A DNA stretch of 12,666 nucleotides from Pseudomonadales bacterium (GTDB lineage: Bacteria; Pseudomonadota; Gammaproteobacteria; Pseudomonadales; Azotimanducaceae), in NCBI GenBank assembly GCA_029244465.1, contig JAQWQN010000273.1, positions 1 to 12,666 on the forward strand, given 5' to 3'. Below, in pieces: positions 1 through 6,641 of this stretch (positions within the stretch are counted from its first letter, which is position 1; each line of letters opens with the position of its first letter). The position numbers and the translations under genes were made by a program. Under the pieces are notes generated by a model that was not told the DNA's origin, did not search any database, and saw only the letters and a program-made list of their open reading frames with translations.

Positions 1-95
1 CCCGCAAGCACGACAACCAAACAAATCACCGACGTATAGAAGACTGGTCGGTCCAGGGGCGCACTATTCGACGCTTCAATCTTTACGTTAGACAA
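1..95 (-). CDS. N-terminus of probable BCCT-family (betaine/choline/carnitine) transporter, cut by window edge
   Basis: Reading leftwards from a TTG at 93-95, an open frame of 31 codons runs to the window edge without a stop. It encodes a short polar start followed by LDRPVFYTSV and then a hydrophobic run (ICLVVVLA). An N-terminal 'x-P-V-F-Y-T-S' followed by the first membrane helix is how BCCT transporters such as E. coli BetT begin; these carry quaternary ammonium compounds across the inner membrane using proton or sodium gradients. The start overlaps the stop of the upstream sulfotransferase gene by 8 bases and has a GGGAGAG ribosome site 7 bases upstream, so translational coupling is likely. 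The family call rests on about 20 residues: the reading frame is fairly secure, the BCCT identity is a recognition-based inference. Any other inner-membrane protein with a similar first helix remains possible. Confidence 0.5.
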   Translation of the reverse strand, partial: MSNVKIEASNSAPLDRPVFYTSVICLVVVLA

Positions 96-2058
96 CTGCC
101 CGCTCTCCCAATGCTGCTTTTAGCGGACCGAGCCAAGGCTCAAAATGGCGCCATTGTTCAATCCCATCTGAGAAAATAGGTTGGCGTACCTGTTCAGAAC
201 TGGGGGTTCGAATATTTCTTTCTGTCTCAAAATAGTTGAGGCAACTTTCTTCAAAGTCCAAACCACAGAAATCTAATATTCTTCGTACCTCCGTTTCAAG
301 ATCAGCAACGACATCTTCATGCTGCACACGCAAAACAAACCCAGGCAAAACATCATCCCAGTGCGCCATAAGCGCAACATAGTCCGCGTAGTATCGACCA
401 ATATCTGCCAACGAATAAGTGAACTCCTGCCCCTCAGCAAAGAGTTGCTTAAATCCACTGAAGCAACAGGACATCGGTTCGCGCCGAGCATCTATGACTT
501 TAGCATTCGGAAGGATCAGCTTGATCAAACCAATATGTCGAAAATTGTTAGGCATTTTGTCAACAAAAAACGGCGCCTCCTGGCGATGAATGCGTGTCTG
601 CTCGATATATTCGAGACCATAGGCGGCCAACTCTTCTGGTAGCAGATCCGTCAGAATTCCCGGATAACTGTCGCCATCTTTACGTCGCCGTAACCGCTGC
701 GATAAAGATAAGATGTTGGGCAGTTCAAGCGTACCGTCTACCCGACTATGGGAGGACAAGATTTGTTCAAGCAGGGTAGAACCCGCTCGAGGCAAACCCA
801 GAACAAAAATAGGGTCAGGAGACGGGTCGCCGTTGGTTGCGTGGCGTGCAAATAATTCACGCCCACAGACAGCTTGTGTCGCGGCGAATTCTTTCTGCAT
901 CGCCTCGGCATCGTAACGACTCTCCGCTTTTTTGAGCACATTACCCTGCGCGTAGTAGGCGAACGCGTCCGCATACGCATGCCGGTCCTCGTAGGCCTTC
1001 GCCAATGCGAAACATAGGTATACCCGCTCCATGTAACTTAAATTTAGGTTCTGTTCTTGTGCCTGCATACGGGACAGTTCATTGTCTGAAAACTGGTAAG
1101 TTTTCAGGTTAGCGAGCGAATAGTAGGCCTCACCATGCGCCGGTTGGCTCACTATGGCCTCTTGATAGGCCGCGACGGCTTTGCCAGACTCCCCACGCGT
1201 TTTCAATGCATGGCCCTTGGTGGTCAGTGTTACCGGATCACCTGGCACTTTTTCCAACACTTGGTTCAACAACACGATTGCCTGCTCGTAATCACCAGCT
1301 TGCATACTTTCAATTGCATATAACGACATGAACTGTGGGTTATCAGGATCCCGCTCTAGCAGACTTTCTGCCTCTGCGAGTGCTTTTGCAAAATGCTGTC
1401 GCTTTCGCAGGACCTGAATGTAGTCCATTTGGATCTGTATATTGTCTGGGGCAAACCCCCTGGCACTTTCAAGCAAAAAGTCAGCATCATCCAAAACACC
1501 CAGCCTGCTGCCAATATCCGCCAACAGCCGCATACCTTCGACATGTTTCGGGTTTGTTGTTAGGAAGCGCCGGCACAAATTTTCTGCTCTTCGGATCCGG
1601 CCCTGCGCAATCAAATCAGTGACGACGAGCAGTTCCTTTGGTGTCGCGTCGAGTTTCTCGATTTGCCCCACGACAAAGATGGCCTGTCGTTCCCTGCGCT
1701 GGCTTGTCAATATCTGCAATTGACTCGTGAGACAGGCCCGGAGCACTGGGTTTATTTTTAAGGCGCGCTCATACGCCAGCAAGGCCGATTCGTGGGCGCC
1801 CTGATCGCGATAGACATGCCCTTCTTCTTGATGCCCTCGACTATGGTTTGGAGAGAGCGTTTTCAGTGTTCGCAGGATCTCCAAGGCACGCTCATGTTGC
1901 CCAGCGTAGCGGTTACAGACCGCCAATAGGTATAGCACATCTTCATTTTCTGGTTCCCGCTCGAGTGCGCGGGCTAAGGCGGCAAAGGCCGCTGGCAGAT
2001 TGCCAGCGGCGATGTCAGCCTGAATGTCTTGAAGGTCTTTAGAGGTCGAAGGAGACAC
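88..2058 (-). CDS. TPR-repeat sulfotransferase family protein
   Basis: This 656-residue protein has two parts. Residues ~8-345 are tetratricopeptide-like helical repeats, ending in the family-typical linker YYSLANLKTYQFS (from Y312). Residues ~415-650 are a PAPS-dependent sulfotransferase domain. Visible motifs are the 5'-phosphosulfate loop GLPRAGST at 421-428, DKMPNN at 500-505, the 3'-phosphate-binding R525/R526...S534 stretch, and the C-terminal TPSSEQVRQPI signature. The family transfers sulfate from PAPS to a hydroxyl or amine; the acceptor of bacterial TPR-sulfotransferases is mostly unknown. There is no signal peptide, so it should be cytoplasmic. The start is GTG at 2058: an in-frame TGA lies 15 bases upstream, and no ATG or GTG follows soon enough. 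The gene overlaps the last 20 bases of the TonB receptor gene, and no strong ribosome site is seen, so expression probably depends on coupling to the receptor. Confidence 0.93.
   Translation of the reverse strand: MSPSTSKDLQDIQADIAAGNLPAAFAALARALEREPENEDVLYLLAVCNRYAGQHERALEILRTLKTLSPNHSRGHQEEGHVYRDQGAHESALLAYERALKINPVLRACLTSQLQILTSQRRERQAIFVVGQIEKLDATPKELLVVTDLIAQGRIRRAENLCRRFLTTNPKHVEGMRLLADIGSRLGVLDDADFLLESARGFAPDNIQIQMDYIQVLRKRQHFAKALAEAESLLERDPDNPQFMSLYAIESMQAGDYEQAIVLLNQVLEKVPGDPVTLTTKGHALKTRGESGKAVAAYQEAIVSQPAHGEAYYSLANLKTYQFSDNELSRMQAQEQNLNLSYMERVYLCFALAKAYEDRHAYADAFAYYAQGNVLKKAESRYDAEAMQKEFAATQAVCGRELFARHATNGDPSPDPIFVLGLPRAGSTLLEQILSSHSRVDGTLELPNILSLSQRLRRRKDGDSYPGILTDLLPEELAAYGLEYIEQTRIHRQEAPFFVDKMPNNFRHIGLIKLILPNAKVIDARREPMSCCFSGFKQLFAEGQEFTYSLADIGRYYADYVALMAHWDDVLPGFVLRVQHEDVVADLETEVRRILDFCGLDFEESCLNYFETERNIRTPSSEQVRQPIFSDGIEQWRHFEPWLGPLKAALGERAVV
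103..109 (-). promoter_or_regulatory. Ribosome binding site for the partial BCCT-like gene
   Basis: On the minus strand GGGAGAG lies 7 bases before the TTG at 95, inside the end of the sulfotransferase coding region. It supports a real downstream gene with a TTG start that overlaps the preceding stop codon. Confidence 0.45.
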
Positions 2059-4663
2059 GCAGACCCATTGTCAGGGGTCGTCCATAGCTAACACGTGCTC
2101 TATCGAAGACAAAACTGCGCGCCAGTTCTACTTCTTCATCAAATATGTTGTCGATGTAGAATTCTCCAGACCAATTGTCCTTCGACATGCCAAGTGACAC
2201 ACCCGCCAGTAGCCAGCCGTCCACTTCCGAGTTGTTGATTGTGATCACATCACTCTGAGAATCAGCTGACCAAGCGATATGCGGCATGATATGCATGATT
2301 GCAGAACCCGACTGCCATTCGTACCGCGCCCTAAGGTTGCCCTGAAATTCCGGTGCAAAAGCCAATTCGTCACCCTTCACGACATCAGAGGTTGGCGTTT
2401 TAACAGACGTAATTTCTGTATCCAGGAACGACACGGCACCAGTCAATGTTAGGTTATCCGTCGCAGCCCAAACGAAATCTGCTTCAAGCCCCATTATTTC
2501 AGCATCCGCAGCGTTATCTGAGAAGAACAAATTAACGATGCTGGTATCGAAAATCGTGGTCTGCAAATCTTCAACTTCGACAAAGAAAACGCTGCCGTTC
2601 AATCGAACCCTGCCGTCAGCAAGGTCCAGCTTCCAACCCGCTTCCAGATTAACCACTTCATCCGTATCAAGCGCAAAAGGTACGGTATATCCGTTTGGTC
2701 CTGACGCACCGCCCGGTCTATTCAACAGGCCAGGCCGAAAACCCTCAGACCAGGTGAAGTAATACAGCGAATCATCTTCCGGCGTCCATGCCAGACTCAC
2801 CTTGCCAATCACACCATCCGTTTCTGCTTTGTCTGGCGCGCGCACAGCGTTGTATACGCCCGCCGCGGCGCCAGCAGACAATCCTGCTGCCTCGATATCT
2901 GCTAAAGAGTCATCACGCGTAAACGTTAAGTTGGGTACACAGACGCCACCACTATGGCCGCCGCGATAGGTAAAGGACCCATCGCCGTCATAGAGGTCGC
3001 TTATATCGGTGCCAAACTTATCTGCATCGGGCCCAAAAGAATTACAGAATGCACTGTTGGCGCTGCCTTTGAAATCGACCTCGATATCGTACCACCGCGC
3101 ACCGGCGGTGACGGCCCACGTCTCGTTCAGGTCCCAGGTCACTTCGCCAAAGACGCCCATCTGCTCATCGGTCCGTTCAACGTCGTTGCGGAAGATCACG
3201 TCATCGGGAAAGGGTCCTTGCCGAGAGACATCCTGCGGCGCCAACGGATAGTTCGGGAAGAAGCCAGGACTGCCGAAAACATTCGCCTGCGTCGTGCCGG
3301 GGTAGGTAAAGTCGTTGCGCTCACGCAATTCAAGATCGCTGAAAAAAGCGCCGCCCGTGGCGCGCACTGAATTTTCCATTGGGGTCGTGAAGCGAATTTC
3401 ATGCGACCAAACCTCGGTCTCGGTACTGGACCTGACATACAGGTTGGGAGCCTGACAAACGCCACTTGGCGCTCCAGCACCCGGATATGTAACTGAACTG
3501 TCACAGATGTAGTACGGGAGATACTGCCCGACAAACAGATAGTCCGTGTAATCTACCACCTGATCTGTGTTGCGATCAGTGAACGCACCGGTATACAGCA
3601 CTTCCAACGCCCCGACTCGGCCCTCGATGGTCCAGTTCGTATTGTTGAAATCATCGGTGACTTTATCCTCGGAATATCTCTGGATTTCATAGTCGCCGAG
3701 ATCTGGGTCGCCGAAGAAAACCCCATCGGTGTCAAGGTTCTGCACCATGTGCGAAACATTTACACTCCAGTCGTCATTGATATCGTAGAGGCCACTAATG
3801 CGGGCTCCGCGATATTCGGCTTCGTTGAAATCATCTTCACGAATCGCTTCGGCATCGAGAAATGTAACACCACTCACATCAGCACCGGCCTGGAAACCCT
3901 CGCGACTACTCGAAACGGGTACGCCGTTGTCTCGCACCGCCCCCTCAGCTCTAAAACGAGCACTTTCGCTAGCATTCCGCGTGCCCGAAACCCCATCGAC
4001 AAAGCCACCTTGGTTGTCCTGATAAACGACACCACGGAGCGCAAGTTTTTCGTTTACCGCTAGATTGAACACGCCTTCGAAGTTGTTCGATGGGTCACCC
4101 TTTGGGGTGTAGGCAGCGCCGAGCTTGATCTTGCCATACGTTCCGCTGGTGTCAGGCTTATTCGTTATCAACCGCACTGCGCCCGCCTGGCTACTCGCAC
4201 CAAACAGTGTTCCTTGCGGTCCAGACAGCACCTCAATGCGACTCAAATCAGCAGCATACACGTCAAGGTTCCGGCCTGGCTGCGCGAGCGGCTGTTCATC
4301 CAGATAAAAAGCGACGTTTGGGGCAAGGCCGGCAACGCCTGCCGTCGTGAGGTTCGGGGTCGTAGAGGCTAAGCCGCGGATATAAACCGTATTCTGACCA
4401 GGCCCACTACCCCCTGCCGTGATTCCAGGCAGCGCAATCAGGTAGTCTTCGAACGTGTTTATCCCCAGATCATCCATGGCTTGCTCGGTGAGCGCCTGAA
4501 CAGAAACAGGAATATCCTGCATGGGTAGGGCTCTCTTCGTGGCCGTGACGACAATTTCTTCAATTGCGCCACTTTCAGCTTCTTGCGCAAACCCTTGTGT
4601 GGCAGTCATGGACGCAACCGCGGCCACCACGGCCTGGTTTATCTTGGTACGTTGAAAATGCAA
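2039..4663 (-). CDS. TonB-dependent outer-membrane receptor
   Basis: This 874-residue protein has a signal peptide (KINQAVVAAVASM..., cleavage near A26/Q27), a TonB box IEEIVVTATKR at 34-44, and a plug domain from ~45 to ~170. The plug carries VYIRG and the motif GPQGTLFGASSQAGAVRLIT, a variant of the usual 'GPQGTLYG...GGAVNIIT'. A long beta-barrel follows, ending in RVSFDL. The protein imports a scarce ligand across the outer membrane using TonB energy; the ligand cannot be read from the sequence. No N-terminal signalling domain is present, so it does not look like a FecA-type sensor. Four cysteines (387, 403, 540, 575) sit in probable surface loops. The start is TTG at 4663: it has a good AGGGAG site 5 bases upstream, and the next ATG (M19) would destroy the signal peptide. 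It is the first gene of an operon with the sulfotransferase and a BCCT-like carrier. Confidence 0.96.
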   Translation of the reverse strand: MHFQRTKINQAVVAAVASMTATQGFAQEAESGAIEEIVVTATKRALPMQDIPVSVQALTEQAMDDLGINTFEDYLIALPGITAGGSGPGQNTVYIRGLASTTPNLTTAGVAGLAPNVAFYLDEQPLAQPGRNLDVYAADLSRIEVLSGPQGTLFGASSQAGAVRLITNKPDTSGTYGKIKLGAAYTPKGDPSNNFEGVFNLAVNEKLALRGVVYQDNQGGFVDGVSGTRNASESARFRAEGAVRDNGVPVSSSREGFQAGADVSGVTFLDAEAIREDDFNEAEYRGARISGLYDINDDWSVNVSHMVQNLDTDGVFFGDPDLGDYEIQRYSEDKVTDDFNNTNWTIEGRVGALEVLYTGAFTDRNTDQVVDYTDYLFVGQYLPYYICDSSVTYPGAGAPSGVCQAPNLYVRSSTETEVWSHEIRFTTPMENSVRATGGAFFSDLELRERNDFTYPGTTQANVFGSPGFFPNYPLAPQDVSRQGPFPDDVIFRNDVERTDEQMGVFGEVTWDLNETWAVTAGARWYDIEVDFKGSANSAFCNSFGPDADKFGTDISDLYDGDGSFTYRGGHSGGVCVPNLTFTRDDSLADIEAAGLSAGAAAGVYNAVRAPDKAETDGVIGKVSLAWTPEDDSLYYFTWSEGFRPGLLNRPGGASGPNGYTVPFALDTDEVVNLEAGWKLDLADGRVRLNGSVFFVEVEDLQTTIFDTSIVNLFFSDNAADAEIMGLEADFVWAATDNLTLTGAVSFLDTEITSVKTPTSDVVKGDELAFAPEFQGNLRARYEWQSGSAIMHIMPHIAWSADSQSDVITINNSEVDGWLLAGVSLGMSKDNWSGEFYIDNIFDEEVELARSFVFDRARVSYGRPLTMGLRVSFDL

Positions 4664-4668
4664 TTTAG

Positions 4669-4674
4669 CTCCCT
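4669..4674 (-). promoter_or_regulatory. Ribosome binding site deciding the TTG start of the TonB receptor
   Basis: The minus strand reads AGGGAG, then 5 bases, then TTG. This fixes the start at 4663 and keeps the signal peptide intact. Confidence 0.75.
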
Positions 4675-4759
4675 AATCCTTAGTACTCAAACAAAAAATA
4701 TGCCTGATTCAAATATTTACGTTGTCGTGAGCCGGCGGATGTTACCGTTTTTACGCCCA

Positions 4760-4787
4760 ATATTAAACCGGCCTCATTTTGTGGCAA
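4760..4787 (-). promoter_or_regulatory. Candidate sigma70 promoter for the receptor operon
   Basis: On the minus strand TTGCCA (4782-4787; 5 of 6 matches to TTGACA) is followed after 16 bases by TAATAT (4760-4765; 4 of 6 matches to TATAAT). Transcription would begin near 4752, giving a leader of about 90 AT-rich bases before the TTG start. This is a pattern match only; other AT-rich hexamers nearby could also serve. Confidence 0.35.
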
Positions 4788-5162
4788 CGGCAACGCGTAA
4801 GGAAAACCTATACACGACGATACATTATCAAGCCGAACCGCGCTGGAGGACGTTAACCCGTTAAACACAGCTCTGGTCGCACGATACCGCAACACCGGAT
4901 GAGCGAATCGTTACGCCACAGGCAAACGCGATGGCAGGATCAAGGTGTCCGCAACGACAGGACCCCTTCATGTCACCATCAGCAGCCGACGAGCGGACCT
5001 GTGGGCAAGGAAAAAATCGACGTCTATTGACCCACTGAAGCGTGCAGCCGCCCTGCGAAGCCTGGTTAATTATTGGCCGCACTTATTTAACGCGTCGCTC
5101 GGCACGGCTCGACTAGGCTGAGCGATTGCCTCTATGCTGTCGTTCGTCAATCTCGTGACAGC

Positions 5163-5167
5163 AGGGG
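5163..5167 (+). promoter_or_regulatory. Ribosome binding site deciding the start of the serine hydrolase
   Basis: AGGGG lies 5 bases before ATG 5173. This start yields an immediate MKK-type signal peptide. An in-frame ATG at 5134 would add 13 residues ahead of the positively charged start and has no comparable site. Confidence 0.65.
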
Positions 5168-5172
5168 TAAGC

Positions 5173-6378
5173 ATGAAAAAAAGTTATTTGATCGCGCGGT
5201 TCTTGAGCGCTTTGGTTCTGTTTGGGCAGTACCCGATCGCTGCAGAGACGAAAGCTTCAGAGGCAACGATACTAGAAGGTCTGATTGCACAGGCACAAAC
5301 AGGTCGCGCGACTCGGCTGTTATTTTTATCGCAGGATCAGCGTGACGTTGCTTTCAAGCAGATGGCGCAGCTCTTTCCGGTGCGAAACATTGCAAAGAGC
5401 GACACGGTTTATCACCTCGACGAAGACCCTGAAGATTTCTCAGGCCTGACTTACAGGATTGCGGAGAAGGACTTCGCGCTGGATGATTTTCTCAGGATGC
5501 GTGCCTCGCGTGGGTTCATCGCCACGAAAAATGGCCACGTACAATTTGAGTATTACGCCGATGGACATCATCGAAACACGCAGTGGGTTTCGTTTTCGGT
5601 CACAAAATCGGTGACTTCGATGTTGATAGGCGCAGCGATCAAAGACGGTTATATCGGCAGCGTCGATCAGCCGGTAGTGCACTATCTGCCGCGACTGAGA
5701 GGTACCGGCTATGAAAACGTCACGATTAAGCAGGTCTTGCAAATGGCCTCTGGAATCGCCTGGAACGAAGACTACGCCGACCCGGATTCAGACGTAGCCC
5801 ACGCCGGCGGTGCTAATGGCTTGCCGCTTGCCAATTATCTCGGTGCATTAATGAACGTGGCAGAACCTGGTGCGGTGTTCAACTACAATACGGGTGAAAC
5901 CAATCTGGTGGGTGAAATTCTTCGCGCTGCCATCGGCAATAACGCCGCAACCTATCTCATGCACAAAATATGGCAGCCCTATGGCATGGAAAGTGATGCA
6001 ACCTGGTTACTGGGCGAGCCCGGTGGCGGCGAAACTGGTGGCTGCTGCATCAGCGCGACGTTGCGTGACTATGTCCGGATTGGCCTGTTTGCCATGCACG
6101 GTGGCTTACTGTCGGACGGCACGGAGGTACTGCCTCGCGATTGGATGACTGCCTCAACGTCACCATCCCAAGGCGCCGCGTATTACGGCTACTTGTGGTG
6201 GTTAAACCAAAACGACTACGCAGCGCGAGGCATTTTCGGTCAACAAATCTTCGTCGACCCAGAATCGCAGATCGTCATTGCTGCACACAGTAACGCCGTG
6301 ACGGCTGTCAATAGTGAATACCACAAACACCTTGAAGCGGTGATTAGGGCAGTGCGTGACCACTTGAAAAAAGACTAA
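5173..6378 (+). CDS. Exported serine hydrolase, beta-lactamase/6-aminohexanoate-dimer hydrolase-like
   Basis: This 401-residue protein begins with a signal peptide (MKKSYLIARFLSALVLFG..., probable cleavage after A24), so it should act in the periplasm. The beta-lactamase-related serine hydrolase fold is shown by the S-x-x-K nucleophile motif SVTK (S142, K145) in FSVTKSVTSML, the second motif Y238-N-T in FNYNTGETNLVGEI, and the third strand-type motif around GIFGQQIFVDP (353-363). The second position is Y-x-T rather than the Y-x-N of penicillin-binding proteins. Family members include the amide hydrolase NylB, EstB-type esterases and DD-peptidases. Overall arrangement and length suggest a small ester or amide substrate rather than beta-lactam resistance. 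It is transcribed divergently from the TonB receptor, which suggests it may process an imported molecule. The exact substrate is not readable. Confidence 0.9.
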   Translation: MKKSYLIARFLSALVLFGQYPIAAETKASEATILEGLIAQAQTGRATRLLFLSQDQRDVAFKQMAQLFPVRNIAKSDTVYHLDEDPEDFSGLTYRIAEKDFALDDFLRMRASRGFIATKNGHVQFEYYADGHHRNTQWVSFSVTKSVTSMLIGAAIKDGYIGSVDQPVVHYLPRLRGTGYENVTIKQVLQMASGIAWNEDYADPDSDVAHAGGANGLPLANYLGALMNVAEPGAVFNYNTGETNLVGEILRAAIGNNAATYLMHKIWQPYGMESDATWLLGEPGGGETGGCCISATLRDYVRIGLFAMHGGLLSDGTEVLPRDWMTASTSPSQGAAYYGYLWWLNQNDYAARGIFGQQIFVDPESQIVIAAHSNAVTAVNSEYHKHLEAVIRAVRDHLKKD

Positions 6379-6641
6379 GCAAGATCTTCAGAATACGCTT
6401 AACCGGATAATTGCGCGGCACCAGAGGTTGCTGCAGAGCGAAGACAGTTATTGTAAAGGGACAGAGCACAGCAATAGATCACTTGCAGGCCTTGCTTGAT
6501 AAAACCGAGAATCCCTGGCATGTAGTGGTTACCCTTGCCAGCACTCGCGGGGACAGGCTGGCTGACTTGGTCCTGCGTTGCACGCCGCACCTCAACGGGG
6601 CCTGCGCCCAGGCTTTAGAAGTTTACTTTATAGTGAGTTAG
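6379..6641. other. 263-base gap between serine hydrolase and amidohydrolase
   Basis: No recognised gene, terminator with a T-tract or strong promoter is seen. A plus-strand open frame from TTG 6411 ends with TAG at 6639-6641, directly abutting the amidohydrolase ATG. It has no ribosome site, uses uncommon codons (AGA, AGG, ATA, GTA) and shows no recognisable fold. An opposite-strand frame (6399-6590) is equally unconvincing. An 8-base palindrome AAGATCTT lies just after the hydrolase stop. Whether the amidohydrolase has its own promoter here is unclear. Confidence 0.4.

Larger units (their letters stand above)
4664..5172. other. 509-base divergent intergenic region between receptor operon and serine hydrolase
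   Basis: No convincing gene is seen. The receptor-proximal third (4675-4830) is AT-rich and holds the candidate receptor promoter. A direct repeat CGTTAA occurs at 4851-4856 and 4859-4864. The hydrolase-proximal part contains an imperfect inverted repeat, CGCTCGGC (5096-5103) and GCTGAGCG (5117-5124), with one mismatched pair and a 13-base loop. A weak plus-strand promoter-like pair follows: TCGACT (5109-5114), 18 bases, TATGCT (5133-5138). The length suggests both divergent promoters and a regulator site lie here, but no regulator gene is in the window. I saw no Zur-like or Fur-like palindrome. Confidence 0.5.

Noticed and set aside
2954..3370. A 138-codon plus-strand frame inside the TonB receptor gene
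   Set aside because: It is a shadow of a well-supported beta-barrel coding region, with no ribosome site or known fold.
4861..5082. A 73-codon minus-strand frame in the divergent intergenic region
   Set aside because: It is cysteine/serine-rich without family resemblance or ribosome site, and sits where promoters are expected.
5134..5172. A 13-residue N-terminal extension of the serine hydrolase
   Set aside because: The internal ATG at 5173 has a clear AGGGG site and begins a normal MKK signal peptide.
5173..6378. Antibiotic-resistance beta-lactamase
   Set aside because: It shares the S-x-x-K fold motif, but the second and third motifs and the overall layout fit NylB/EstB-like hydrolases rather than class A or C beta-lactamases.
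6399..6590. A 63-codon minus-strand frame in the gap before the amidohydrolase
   Set aside because: No recognisable motif or ribosome site, and it overlaps another equally weak frame on the opposite strand.
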